From the NCBI GenBank assembly GCA_963693085.1, contig OY856410.1:885778335-885842334 (forward strand): a DNA stretch of 64,000 nucleotides, in the 5' to 3' direction. Of this stretch, positions 35,961-48,586 are shown in pieces (positions within the stretch are counted from its first letter, which is position 1; every line of letters begins with the position of its first letter). This stretch comes from Alisma plantago-aquatica (taxonomy: Eukaryota; Streptophyta; Magnoliopsida; Alismatales; Alismataceae). Made by a program: the position numbers and the translations under genes. The notes below the pieces were generated by a model, which had not been told where the DNA came from, ran no database searches, and worked only from the letters and a program-made list of their open reading frames with translations.

Positions 35961-37840
35961 ATATTATTATTAATAATAGTCACTTTATGTATGATGTGCA
36001 TACATGTATTGTTTTCCTTCCAGTATTAGGGTTATATCTTAAATTGAAATATTTATAGATTTATCAAGGGGGGTGAATTGTGAGGTGTCACATAACAAAG
36101 ACAACACATATACTTTAATATGTGCATTAGGGTTGGGGTGTAAGTTTAGGGTTTTGTTTTCTAACAGATTTTCTCGTTCCTATATCAGCACTATAGTGTA
36201 TTGTATGAAACTTACTGAATTTCTCATTCATGAGTTATCTTTACACATTACATTAGACATGTTTTGACCAATGTGTAGTCAATCCCTTTACACTTCTATT
36301 TATCATGGTCACATGGGAAATGTTTAGAAATTTCATCACACTTAGCATGTTCACCCTAGCCTATATTGTATAGTCATCCTTGCCATTTAATTATTAGCAA
36401 TTTTGGGGTATAGGATATAAATTTGAGCTTTTAAGTGTAATTTCTCTTTTACCCCAATCTGAATTAAATATCCTTTAAGTATAAATCAAGATAAAATTTT
36501 AAAATTTATTTTAATCATCTAAGTAACATTTAGAATGGTATGGTTAGAAAGGCTCATCTAGAATTCCCGGTTTGGTAGTCTCTACATATGTTTGATATTA
36601 TTACAAGGAGTTATCCAAATTTTAATTATTGTAGCTATTATTAACCTGATTATTCCTTAAGTTAGTTTGATCCCTAAAGAATAAATTGTATGGAACTCCA
36701 CCCCTTAAAAAGCTCAAACTATAACTTAGTGCATAACCTAGAGGGGGAAAAGGGTGGATCCACTAGGTCTGATATATAAAAATAATTATGTCAGTCTATG
36801 GCCTAGGGTATTAGGGTTGAACATGTCAACCAAGGGTACTCCACTAAAGAGCTTCTCTACTACTCAACTTACTTATGGTGGTGACTTGGTTCTGAAAATC
36901 ATCGATGAGATCATAAAAAGAAAAATAAATCTTTTGTACATATAATTTAATAACGAAATAAGTTTAAGTGATAAAGCACTGGCGATGAAGATGCAAAATT
37001 GGTGCCAAAATCGATGTGAGAACCAAATCAGATGCCTTCCACAACCTGACACATACACTGCTATCATGTCGCCATTTCCTTCTACAAAAATGGTTCTAAT
37101 CCTCCTATCACCTAAAAGGTCATATGACTATTCTCTTATATGTAAGCATAAGAGAGAGAAGGATTTATATTACTCACAACCAATCATCATTCAAAACCTA
37201 CCAAAGCATGACATCCACCATTACCCATGTCATTCTTAATCAAAATTCCCACTACCCCATCCCGAGTCATAAGCTACTCATATCAAACACTACATAAAAT
37301 AAGTACACTATTGGAGATGAGAAAGGTGATAATTTAAGTATGCTTACTCAAACATATAGCTCCATCAATCAATTCTAATATACAAGAATAACAATCCCAA
37401 TGAGAGTGGAATTTATCCCTCGAGAGGATGGCATCAGGGCATAACTATCCTAAGATACTCACAATGAGGACAAGGCATGCTATAACATCAGCTGATCTAG
37501 TTTAGAATAACACTTAACATCAAAGGAATCTTAGCCCTAATCTTAAATTAGGATTTTGTATTTTCCATTCATGCATGCTCAATAACCAAGTGGATGTATG
37601 TTAGGCATTCTAGAACAACGTCAAATGAAAGAGGTCGCATGTGATAACTAGGGTTCTCAAAAGCTAAGTTTCCACCACACTTTGGTTTGGGGGAGTGGAA
37701 ACCCCCAAATTAAGTAGGGATTAAAAACCTATTTGGAAATAATCAAGATTAGGTACATCAACAACCTCTAACGGGACACCTAAATACTCAATTAAGGACA
37801 ATATTTGATAACTTGAAACAATAAAGTTATCGACTGCTTT

Positions 37841-37854
37841 TGGCTCTGAAACCA
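37841..37854 (-). other. Primer binding site, initiator tRNA-Met type
   Basis: The minus strand reads TGGTTTCAGAGCCA three bases inside the LTR edge at 37858. This is the usual plant primer site with one substitution. Confidence 0.9.
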
Positions 37855-37857
37855 TTT

Positions 37858-40800
37858 TGTAAAGAGTGAGACTCGAAAGGGGATCCATTCAAATGATATA
37901 TTATAAGAGCCTTGTAATAATAAAGTAGCGGAAACAAAACTATTACAAAGTTACCTCATGATTCATTTATACAATTGTTCCTCACCATAAAAGGTGATTA
38001 CAACTAAAGCCAGTAGCAGAGGGTAACTCAGCCATTCCAAGATATCCTTAAGTCTGTGTGATGTTGGTGATCTTTTTGAGCTCTTGTCTTCCAATGTATC
38101 TAAACCTGGGTGGAAGGGAACATCACCCAGAACATAGGAAACAACATAGAGGTCAGCAAAAGCTGAGTAAGTACACATAATAAAGTTTGGGCATTATATT
38201 GGGGTAAAAGTGCAAAAAGAGATGTTCCCACAAGAAGGGGGTCATTTGCAATTAGGTAAGTTCAAGAGAAATGTAACAAAAGAAATGAGGCATATGAAAT
38301 TCAAATCACAAGCATGATAATAAAGAGTGTTTTGCCATAACAATCATCCACATATTCATATTAAAACAACAAATATTTGTATGCATAACAATGTAGACTA
38401 AATATACCTAAAATAAGGCCATAACAACATAGGATCATGCCCTAAAAATAAATAAGGGTGGAAATACACACCCCGGGTGAAAACACACGCCCTATATAAG
38501 TATGGTTGTACGTAAGTACCTCTATTCTAGATATTCTAGTCAAACATGTAGCATGCATAAAATAGAGAGGCAAGACTAGAAGTTTAGTCAATTTCACATA
38601 AAATGGTAATCATATCAAAAGGGGTCCAAAAGACCAATTATAAAATAATATTTTAGTAGCCATAGGAATTTATATGAATTAAAAGCATGAGGTATGAATG
38701 TCCAATAATTAGATTTCAAATAAAATTGATATTTCAAGAGGTGCCTTGTTAAATAATTGTAGGTTCGGTCAAATAATGCCCAAAATAAAATAGAGAATGT
38801 ACATACCTTATGATCAGACCTAAATATTTAGTAACTCCTCCTAGGTTTAGGGTCAGGGTTGTCTTGTCCTAGTCACAATATTTTTTTAGAGCAAAAGGAT
38901 CGATTCATTACTTGTTAGCCATACAGAATCTACAATTGGGAAGAAAGATACAAACAGAACATACAAACATCACGTTCAGTAACCCAAAGGCACTACAACT
39001 CATATTGAAACGAGAGAGAGATATTTCTGCATTGATTCTTCTTCCTTGAGGCTGTCTTAAGCATCTTTTCCTGAAGAATTCCTGAGCATTGAGTAGTGGT
39101 AGAGGGGCTGGAACAAGACGGTGTTCTGCTCATATATCAACTCAAACGAAGCCATATAACTGAGTAATAAGATCAATCCAAAGCAAAGATGAGATCTAAT
39201 CGTGGCTAGAGATCCCATCGCTCTCCCGAAGGGAGGTCGCAGCAAAGCGCGATAGATAAACGCCGACTAGCGGAGACAAAAGGCAGATAAACTACCGAAA
39301 CCACTGGCTAAACAAGCCAACAAAGACAGAAAAAACCGAGGCCGAAATACTGGGGAAACCCAGAGCTCAGAAGCCTTCATGACGGAAGGGCTAGAAACCT
39401 TATTCATAAAATGTAAGCTACTAAAAGGGGGTGGGAGAGCTCGATACCACCGGATCTGTGAGGAAGACGGAACCACCAACGCCACTCCACCTTCAATCCG
39501 ACCAGAGGCCCGATGGGGGAAACAGAGCCGAAGCCTCCCCTCCCAAACCGTCGCCCGACGTAGCATAGGCCGAGATCAAAGCCAAGAGCCCAGCCCCGCA
39601 TTCAATTAGTATAAAATGCATTAAATCCCTTGCTTAGAAATTGACCCTACTATAAGTTGGAAAATTGATCATGAAACCTATGCTATTAAATCAATCGCAT
39701 TTTTCTGATTTCAAAAATGTATATTTTTGTATTTTTCTGCTGAACCAATAATTAGTTATGATTTTTATAAGTTTAAATCATTTTTGGCTAAATATGAAAT
39801 TGAATTGTCAAATGACGTTTTTACCCATGAATAAACATGCAAATTAGCAAGGGTTCACTGTCACATGGACCATAGAGAAATAAAAGAAACCTAAGTTCGG
39901 TCAATAGAGTCAAATGAGAGTTAAAATCACCAATATGCCCTCATGGGCGTGACAAGGATATTTTGGCAGCATGGGCAGAACTGGACTTCCATCCCAGGGA
40001 TTGAAATCCTTGCATTCTGCCCCATGGTTTCTCCACAAAGCTTGGGGTCAAGGAGGAAACCTTTGATTCAGGCATCTAGACAAGTGGGAGGATAGTCCAT
40101 TGACTCCACCTCATCACCCCAATTTCAAAGAGATTCTGTTCTGGTCCTGTGAAGGTTGGGAGATGAGCAGAGGGTTTGTGTAACTCAGCGCTGCTTGCTC
40201 AGCATCAATCCAATGGGTCAAGATCGAGTAGGAACAAGGCTGTGTGAGGTAAGAAACAATTACAGGCATACACAGTGAATCAAGGTGAGTTAGGGGATGA
40301 TAACAAAAGTGGGTAACTATGAGGGGTTGCAGCGGGGTCAGGGACCTCTAGGTCTCCTCGTGTGGCAAGGAGACAGGGGAATGCGGCGGCATTTTGTCGA
40401 CTGAGCAGATGAGACAAAACCACGATGAGATGAATGCACAGAAACAAAGAGCAAGGGTTCGAGATGGTTACTTCGAAGCTAAATCAAAACGAGGTGAAGG
40501 ACACAACAGTTGCCCGTCGTCCTCGCTGGAGAAGAATACCGACACCGGAAGAGGCTCCAAAGCACCCACGTGAGCAATTGATCAAAGAAAACTAATAAGG
40601 TGGTGTTGTGGGCCAATTCTAGATCGACATGGAGAGAGTGGTAGCTCCTAAGTGGGGATTTGATGAACTGGGGGATGAGCAACGGCGGCCGCACATGGCC
40701 TAGAAGGGGTGTTTTTTATGTAGAGCACCACACGAGGGAAGGTAGGGTTTTCTGGGTTTGGAGGAGAGTTTAGAGTCTGTTGTTGAAGAAAAAGTGAGGA

Positions 40801-41567
40801 ATGGTTCAACCTAGTGAGAGGTAGTATCTAGAGAGGAGACTCTGTGTTGTACAGCTCACTCCCGTGAGAGATTCAGAGGTAGGGTACGACTGAGTCCCGC
40901 TACCCAACTACCCGAGTACCCGACCCACAATGCATGTGTGACAACTACCCGGCCCTTGGACCAAAGTCCAGGTCATGACACGTGATATCAATTAAATCGA
41001 CCCTAACTTTAGGTCAAATCATAAATAGCCTATAAGGGTCTAATTGAGGATGCATTTGATGTCCAAATGACCCAAAATTTTGAGGGTTATCTAATAAGGA
41101 TGTGTGGGACCTGATTATATGCTTATATTTAGGTTTTGAGGTTAACTAAGCCATAATCTTACCATTGCACATTAATCATTCAATTAATGAAATGAACTAA
41201 GTCTAATGGCCAATTATGGTGAAATATTCCACCTAGACTCGATTCGTATCCTAATTGAGATCCAAGAGTATCCTAGTTCACAAATATAGGGTCAAGGAAT
41301 CTGGATTATCATTATTGCTAATAAGTTTCCGAATTGAGGTATTAAGGTAGAAATATCATATGACTTCATTTCTATGGATCATAAAATGAGTCAATCTAGG
41401 GTTTGAAGATCAAAAATATGGTTTCATATATTCTAACACAGTGAAATATAGATATTCAAAGGTAGTCAATGGAAAAAGGGGGAAAGGAGATTGGATATCC
41501 ACATAATCAAATAGGGGCCTAGAAGAACGAAGGACTAGCCTATGTGTCTGGAATCGAGTATGTTACA
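37858..41567 (-). repeat. 5' LTR of LARD-like element, carrying a 717 bp insertion
   Basis: It is 3710 bp long. Subtracting the insertion (38881-39597) leaves 2993 bp, against 2996 bp for the other LTR. Both ends match the partner LTR, including the TATA-like CCTATATAAG at about 38492. Confidence 0.92.
38881..39597 (-). mobile_element. 717 bp poly(A)-tailed insertion in LTR, retroposon-like
   Basis: Comparison with 33466-33480 of the partner LTR shows this segment as extra. On the minus strand it runs from a GC-rich head (TGCGGGGCTGGGCTCTTGG) to CCTTTTGCTCTAAAAAAA, a 3' end like that of plant LINEs and LINE-dependent SINEs. No RT domain is present; the open frame at 39267-39566 is Leu/Ser-rich and shows no domain. 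There is no target duplication; instead four bases of the LTR appear lost. It may be a truncated LINE, a SINE-like element or a processed transcript. Confidence 0.75.
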
Positions 41568-41572
41568 GGTAC

Positions 41573-42330
41573 GATTTCTAAAGCATTTCCCTAGAAGGAA
41601 GTCTAAAGTTTAGCAAAACTCGTCATTGATCACACCATGTCTAGCAGGGTGCAATTTCTTCTTTTTGATACACCATTATGTTGTGGTGTTCCAGGTGGAT
41701 TCCATTGTGATACAATACCATGGTCTCACATAAGGTCCTCAAACTCTTGGCTTAAGTATTCTCCACCTCAATCCAATCAAAGTGTTTTAATACTTTTACC
41801 AAGTTGATTTTGTGCTTCATTCATAAAATCCTTGATCATTTCAATGGAATCTGACTTGTTTTCCATCAAATACACATAGACATATCTAATAAGGTCGTCA
41901 ATAAATATGATGATGTGTTAATAACCACCTCTAACATTCATGCTAAATGGCCCACATACATCAATATGTATGAGCCCCAATAGATCACTCGCTCTCTCAA
42001 TATTTTTAGTGAAAGGAGATTTTGTCATCTTACCCAATAAACAAGACTCACATGTATCTATTGATTCAAAATTAAAACAGTTAAGATAACCATATTTATG
42101 GAGTCTAGAAATGTGTTTCTAATTTATGTTCCATATATGGCAATGCCAAAGGTATATTTTGTTTAACTATACACTTGTCTCTAGATCTAATAAGTAAGCC
42201 CATAATACATATGTCACTACCATAAAAGATCTCATCTTCAGTAATAGAACATCGACCATTCTTTATATGAAATTCAAATCCACTCTTGTCCAAATAAGAA
42301 ACACATATTAATGATCGGTACATAGTAGCA
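41573..42330 (-). pseudogene. Copia integrase and GAG-pre-integrase, minus copy
   Basis: On the minus strand, GAG-pre-integrase sequence (GFEFHIKNGRCSITEDEIFY) leads into the integrase core, whose first catalytic Asp is intact (HIDVCGPF near 41950). The D-x-G-G-E-Y region near 41760 reads with a frame problem. The core continues up to the LARD insertion and on beyond it at 32440. Confidence 0.82.
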
Positions 42331-42449
42331 ATTCTTTACCTCCATTATAAGCCCATTTGATAGAGATGAATGATAGGTGATGATTGTAGTAGCAACAACT
42401 CTTGCTCCATTTAAACACGCAGTTCCACCTCACCCTTATTCAGGGGTAT

Positions 42450-43350
42450 ACTTCTTTTTAGATCCTCCAATACCCATGATGAAGAAGTAGACAAATTTAT
42501 TTCAATAATTTATATACCTGAAGTTAAGATCTCTATCCCTTGCTTCTTCTTCCTAAGTTCCTCTAAGTAAAGAGCGAAATTCCTATCCTAATGACAATTT
42601 CCTTCCTTACTCACCCCTCCCTTCACTTTAAGTGTAGAAGACTTGGGTTTCTAGCTAGCCTTAGAACTCTTCTTAGTCTTGCCTTTTCCCTTAGACATCC
42701 CCTTTCCTTTGCTGATCATCATCACTTATTTAGGTTTGTCCTTCTTCATTTGTGCTTCGGCAATTCTCAACATGTCAAGCAATTCATACAACATTTTAGA
42801 AAAAATGTTCATGCTATAGTTCGTGACAAATTGGCCATATGATTCAAGCAATGATTACATAGCACTTCCCTGGCCAACTCTTAGCCTAAAAGAAATCACA
42901 GTCTCTCTACGTTTTCCATGTACCCAATTAACTTGACCACATGAGGCTCTACTGAATCTCCCTCTTCCATTTTGCACTCAAAGAGCACCTTGGTGACATC
43001 ATACCTCTTCTTCCTTGCTTGATTTTGGTAGATGTTCTTAGATGTGTTACCATATCAAGAACGTCCATGTATTCATGTTACTTCTGCAACTCATAGTTCA
43101 TAAAGCATAGAATGAGGCTTTTGATGTCTACTACATCATCAGACTACTAATGATAAACATCCCTTTCAGCCCTAGGCACAATGCGAGAGGGTTCCTTTAC
43201 ACCGGTGTATCCAAGACATAAATATTGTGCTCATGATTGAGAATGATACTCAAAGTCCTAAACCAATCATGCAAGTTATTCATGTTCAGTTTGTCCTTCT
43301 CAAGGACTACTCACATTAAAAAGATGTTGTTGTTTGCCATTTGATTATGT
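42450..43350 (-). pseudogene. Copia gag and protease remnant, minus copy
   Basis: Gag is in pieces. The linker next to the zinc knuckle region (FALYLEELRKKKQGIEIL near 42540) is clear, but most of the knuckle is missing (NCH, stop, then DRNFAL). The protease active site is deleted: SSSWV runs straight into EDLKRS, compared with the plus copy at 25059-25130. Upstream gag blocks to about 43350 match 24240-24900 of the plus copy. Confidence 0.75.
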
Positions 43351-44645
43351 GAAAGAAACTTTACATATGTCAAAACACTTTTGATATAATTTGATTTGAA
43401 AATATTGATGATGTTAATTAGGCCTTTATGAAATTATCACTCCCACTATTTTCTTCAAATTAATGGCCCTCACTATTAATTTGCAAAGATTGCAGCGTAC
43501 AATCTTCTAGTGGGTCAAGATCCATATTTCATCAAATCATGGGTCAGTTTTGGCTGATCACCCACAACATGATGATCTAGGTAGGCAGCATTTTCCAATC
43601 GCACCCCATGAAACTCTTAATAGATGGTATACACAATTCTTTGTCATATTCCATCTTTGTGCTTCTAGGCACTTAATCCCATAAAAATCACCTAATTAAT
43701 CCTGACCCAAAAACCAATATGATTGAATGTGTACCCTACTTTGGCATACCCACATATCTATCCTCACACTTTCATGAGATAGACCGTGCACCATGGTTTG
43801 GCATGTCCACACATAGTTGATCAATCTTTTCATGTGTGCTTCTTTTGGAAGGCATCTAAGGCTTACCATTTTATTGATGGGCTTTAATTATAAATATATA
43901 TTTACATATCCAATCACCACATACCTATATTATGTATCAAATACATACTATATCCACAAACGAAACATACAATCACAAACATATGAGCAATGGTTATGGT
44001 CATACTAATGTGATTATTTGGAGCCAAAAATAATTACTATCCACCTAAGGTCAATCATCACATTTATCAACATGCATAGGAAGAACTTGGTGGTGGAAAT
44101 AGGCTAGCCGGTCAAATAGACTCTTCTAGCCCGTCAGTTGGTCCTCCAGTCGGTTGGTTGTACTCTTGCGGGTCGGTGGACTGGAACCTTGCTCAATCAT
44201 TTGACTGGACACCTCCAGTTGGTTAGTTGGGCCTCCAATCGGTAATTTGACTCTTGCTCTGGCCGTTAGGTTGCACTTCCAGTCGGTAGGCTGGATTACG
44301 GCTCAGCCAGTTGGTTGGGGTTTCGATTGGTCAGTTGGATTGTGGCTCAACCGGTCGATTGGGCTTCCGATCAGTTGACTGATATGTTTAGAACTGCCTC
44401 CTTTAATGAGGTCTATAAACAAATGCTATTTCGATCTACTCTTACATAATGTAATGTGAATACCTCGAGTTACATTTGAGAGGATCATAGGATTTAATCA
44501 TTAATTACATTTAGAGATAAAAGAGAAGGCTCGATATGCAAATATAATGTGTAAATCACGAATTAAACCATTCGACCACACAAGCATCCAAGGGGTATTG
44601 TCTATAATCCACCATCAAAATATATTTTAGGTGATGTGCATGATT

Positions 44646-44647
<2 letters not shown>
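43351..44647 (-). other. Leader of minus Copia with word cluster
   Basis: Non-coding. 44095-44395 is a dense cluster of words such as GGCTAGCCGGTCAAATAGAC, CCAGTCGGTTGGTTG, CCAGTCGGTAGGCTGG and CAACCGGTCGATTGGGC. The corresponding plus-copy cluster is at 23340-23530. Left of 44648 the sequence aligns with plus-copy bases just after 23057. Confidence 0.8.
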
Positions 44648-44695
<48 letters not shown>

Positions 44696-44698
<3 letters not shown>

Positions 44699-45087
44699 TC
44701 AGGCTAGAATACACTCGAGTATACGGATCGCACGAATACACTCAAGTGTGTTTGCATATCAAGACTATTTTTTGCAAAATGTAAACCATTGATATTCACC
44801 GCCATACTATAACTATGCTACATATAAATTTTGAGCCCATTTTGATGAGTGTAAGTCACTCATCCAATGGCAACAAAATCGACGCGCGAAACTAATTTGA
44901 AATGTATAATTTTTGTGGTCTTCATAACATGAGATATACATATCCAAATGTGCTCAAATTTTGTGTATGAGTTGTTCACGAGATGTTTAATAAGATCAAT
45001 GGATTAGATTTTCAAAAAAATATTGCATCATGAAAAACTACTTGAGTGTATTCCGCTCTGGATACACTCGAGTGTATTCCAACCTGA

Positions 45088-45090
<3 letters not shown>
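44696..45090. mobile_element. TIR element 1, 395 bp, MITE-like
   Basis: The left end GAGTCAGGCTAGAATACACT and the inverted right end GAGTCAGGTTGGAATACACT match for about 30 bases. The ACACTCGAGTGTATTC motif recurs subterminally at both ends. There is no coding capacity. It is flanked by (TA)n on both sides. Confidence 0.88.
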
Positions 45091-45173
<83 letters not shown>

Positions 45174-45175
<2 letters not shown>

Positions 45176-45329
45176 TTTAATACCTGCGTGGGTAGCTACC
45201 CACCCCACATTTTGGTTACTTTTTTAAAGTTTCTTACTTTTGACATGTAGAGGGTTATTTTACCTTGCAAACTGTTAAATTGCATGCATAGATAGTTATG
45301 TTTGCATCAGCAGATTTCAAAACATAATT

Positions 45330-45369
<40 letters not shown>

Positions 45370-45524
45370 CTGTTGTGTATTTTGTACTGATGTACTTTTT
45401 TAGTCGTATATTTATTTTCTTATCAACATAGTTACTTTTTTATAGAATTATTACTTTTTTGGCCAGAACAGTTACTTTTTTGGCTGTCGGGTAGCAAACT
45501 CCAGGCTACCCACGTGGGTATTGA

Positions 45525-45528
<4 letters not shown>
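45174..45528. mobile_element. TIR element 2, about 355 bp, MITE-like
   Basis: Ends are inverted copies: ATACCTGCGTGGGTAGCTAC at the left and, inverted from the right, ATACCCACGTGGGTAGCCTG. The interior has a (CA)n(TA)n tract (about 45332-45370) and repeated GTTACTTTTTT words. No coding capacity. It is flanked by (TA)n. Confidence 0.85.
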
Positions 45529-45589
<61 letters not shown>

Positions 45590-46262
45590 ATCTTGGCTGC
45601 CCGCACGGGTAACCATCTATTCTACCCGTGACTAAGTAGCGGTGGCAGCTTTTGTAAATATCAAACTTCCGTGTTTTTAGTAGGATGAAGCGGTGGCACA
45701 AATCTGTAATTATCAATAGCATTTCTAATTTGTTTGTGGGGACGGGACATTGGTGAGTGGATCTGTAAGGCTGAATAAATTATTATTTTTGTTACTAATT
45801 CATTTGCATCGTATTTTGGCAAGTTAGGATGTATAAAGTTATTTTTATAGCAGCATCACGTGTAATTAATGTGGATGGAAGTATAAAAAAACCCAACAAT
45901 CTACTACTTCCATACGTAGCAATTGCTATTTTTTAGTTGATTACACGTACGGATCAGAATCTGCATAATATGCATACAACATGTGATACAAGCAGGTTGT
46001 ATTACAAAATATCATCCTTAGTTACATTTTTCCCATTCTCATTACAAATTTTCTATTCAAATTACATAAGGTTGCTTCCTATTACAAAATGTCTTCTCAT
46101 TATAAATTTGTATTTAAATTATAGAATGCTCCTCCTCATTATAAATTTATTCATGTCTGTTATAGTTTTAGTTAGAGAGATTATCTATATATTGGATAAC
46201 TGTATATTTCATCTTCTTCTTAGCAATGGTTATTGGTGTCTTTGTGTATACACTCAATTTTG

Positions 46263-46720
46263 GTAATTTATACTATAATAAGCAAGTGTCATCTATAATA
46301 CGGACAATCACATTGTAATAGACAAGAGCCAACTGTAATGTATATGATAGTTTTGTAATATGGATAGTCATAATGTAATAAGCAAGTGTAATATGTAATA
46401 TAGACAGTCACATTATAATAGGCAAGTGTCAACCTTAATGTAGGTGGCAGTTTTGTAATATGGATACTCATATTGTAATAAGCAAGTGTCATCTGTAATA
46501 TGGACAGTCACATTGTAATAGGAAAGAGCTGACTGTAATGTAGGAGATAGTTTTGCAATATGGATACTCATATTAATATGGACAGTCACATTGTAATAAG
46601 CAAGAGTCAACCGTAATGTAGGTGACAATTTGTAATATAGATATTCATATTGTAATATGGATAGTCAACCGTAATGTAGGTGACAGTTTGTAATATGGAT
46701 AGTCATATTGTATATCCTCC
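46263..46720. repeat. Tandem array, about 100 bp unit, 4-5 copies
   Basis: Units start GTAATAAGCAAGTGT (46278, 46378, 46478) and continue with GGACAGTCACATTGTAATA, CCGTAATGTAGGTGACAG-like and TTTTGTAATATGGATA blocks. The last copies are shortened. It lies inside TIR element 3. Confidence 0.9.
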
Positions 46721-46804
46721 ACATACAATTTAATTTGAAACTACATGGTTTGAAAGGGAACGAGGAGTCCACCAGCTAACCAACCTCTTGCTTCTTTCAA
46801 TCAG

Positions 46805-47088
46805 AAGCGCATGCATCTGGATCGTCAGAGCTGCAGTATGACGCCGGTATACAGGAAAACATATGTACCAACGCCATGGTTCACAACAATGATCAACCTT
46901 ATCCACCCCTCCGTCAAGACTTTGGCAAATTTAGACAGCAACAACTTTCATCGTGCAAGAATGATGCACAACCAAGGAGATTACTTCAACGCAACAATCA
47001 GGTGGAGCCAGCATATGTACGCCAAAAGGATTATGTGAATAATGTAATTTCATCCCCATCCAATCCATATATGCGCTACTATAATTAA
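46805..47088 (+). pseudogene. Exon-like coding segment inside TIR element 3
   Basis: A pyrimidine-rich tract ending in CAG (46786-46804) looks like a splice acceptor. From there one frame stays open to a TAA at 47086-47088. It is Gln/Asn-rich and hydrophilic (SGSSELQYDAGIQENICTNA, YPPLRQDFGKFRQQQLSS, VISSPSNPYMRYYN). Composition is much less AT-rich than the surrounding element. It looks like the last exon of a host or transposon gene. I do not recognise the protein. Confidence 0.5.
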
Positions 47089-48138
47089 CTCAACTTGTAA
47101 CCTAGGACAGACATTTTCAGTATATGATCATTCCAAAATCCATGTCGATGAGGTTTGGGTGTTGCACGGGTGATCGAATTAACTAATCACCAAAAGGATT
47201 GTCTGAATAATGTAATAGATTAGTTTGTAAAATTTGTGTATGTAGTAACAAAATGTAATGTGGTTAGACATTCTGTAATAAGTATGAGCAAATTGTAATG
47301 ATGGTAGATATTTTGTAAAATACTGACAGAAATTGTAGAACATCAGAAAAGGCTGATTGTACATGTTAAGAAGGAAAATAAAATAATATGAATTATAAAA
47401 TGTCATCTTGTTTATGTTTATTTCCTTTCTATTACAAATTATCTGTTCGGATTACAAATCTTTCTTTCATATCACAGAATGTCATCTTACTTTACTTATC
47501 GGTATAACTCAGTATCTGTCATCAGTATACGCATTACATTTTAGTTTTTTATATTACAAAATGAGAACAAAGAATTTGTAATGGGAACAGAGAATTGGTA
47601 ATGAGAACAGAGAATGTGTAATGGGAAGAAGAAAATTGTAACTAAAGAAGACATTGTGTAATACAATCTGGAAGTGTCATTCTATTTCTCATGTGTTTAT
47701 TTGTCTCCACAAAAGGACACCACTATAATAGTTTTAGACTCATTACGCTGAGCATGGGTATGCTTCAAGTTGGTACATGATCAATTAGAAAATAATATTT
47801 GTTCATCTCTCTTTTTCTATGGGGATTGGATTTAACGTGATATGTGATTCAGTGAGAAATATTATAAAATACTCAAATCCCATTCTACCATCCCCCATCA
47901 TGATCTCATTTTGTCACTTTTCCAGCATGTGCGGTCAAAATGAATTACAGATCTGGTCCATAAATCAATAAATCAATATGTGTTGCATATTTACACATCA
48001 TGCCACCAGACCAACACTTCCTATAATTACAAATTGATGCCACCAGACCAATATTTCCAGATAATTACAAAGTGATGCCACCGCTTCTTCAACACGGGTA
48101 ACTTGTGTTATCTACCCGTGCGGGGCAGCAAGTGAATA

Positions 48139-48179
<41 letters not shown>

Positions 48180-48182
<3 letters not shown>

Positions 48183-48586
48183 TAAAAGAATTGTGTACCC
48201 GAGTACATGTAGCTTACATGTACCCACCTTCATTTATGGGGATTGTAAAATTGTATTGAATAATCCAACCTTATGGATGTATAGTATACCCCTTAGATAA
48301 TATGTGTACCAAAAATCATCACAATCTGATATTCATAGAGCATACAATAAAAGAAAATGTCTATTTTCTAATCAATGGTAAGTTTCAGAAATTGCATAAA
48401 CCATTGAATGATGTATGGCTATATCTCATGATCTACATAAGATATGATTATGATTTTTTAAAGACATCTAATCTATATAGATTTGAATCAATCCATATGG
48501 TTGGATTTTATCAACATACTCTACATATGCTATTTTAATGTTCGGTACACGTAAGTTACATGTACCGGTCGATACACACTTCCTAA

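Larger units (their letters stand above)
35442..37857 (-). other. Coding-free interior of LARD-like element
   Basis: No gag, protease, RT or integrase motif in any frame. The end next to the 3' LTR is purine-rich on the minus strand (AAGGGGTGGAGTGT, polypurine tract). An imperfect ATC/CAT repeat occupies about 35764-35960. The rest is AT-rich without recognisable features. Confidence 0.85.
32446..41567 (-). mobile_element. Non-autonomous large LTR retrotransposon (LARD-like)
   Basis: Two LTRs (32446-35441 and 37858-41567) flank a 2.4 kb interior without gag or pol. A Met-type primer site (37841-37854, minus strand) fixes the orientation. The element splits the minus Copia integrase. The flanking Copia reads GCTAC before it (32441-32445) and GGTAC after it (41568-41572), a 5 bp target duplication with one change. 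Removing it rejoins the Copia sequence, as judged against 26043-26100 of the plus copy. LTRs of about 3.0 kb with a coding-free interior match the LARD class, which must borrow enzymes from an autonomous partner. Confidence 0.9.
45586..48141. mobile_element. TIR element 3, about 2.56 kb, with subterminal word arrays and an exon-like segment
   Basis: The left end TTATCTTGGCTGCCCGCACG and the inverted right end ATTCACTTGCTGCCCCGCAC, each continuing into GGGTA and a nearby ACCCGTG, form the TIRs. Inside, dozens of TGTAAT/ATTACA words are spread in both orientations, including a tandem array of about 100 bp units (46263-46720). An exon-like segment lies at 46805-47088. No transposase domain is recognised, so it is probably non-autonomous. 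Subterminal word arrays are known as transposase-binding sites in hAT and CACTA elements; family assignment here is open. Confidence 0.75.

Noticed and set aside
35738..36058. 106-codon His-rich open frame
   Set aside because: It is produced by the imperfect ATC/CAT microsatellite inside the coding-free LARD interior; no start context or domain.
39267..39609. Coding gene in the poly(A)-tailed insertion
   Set aside because: Open frames on both strands overlap in the GC-rich head; none shows a recognisable domain.
45023..45250. Open frame made of Tyr-Ile repeats
   Set aside because: It is translation of the (TA)n tract.
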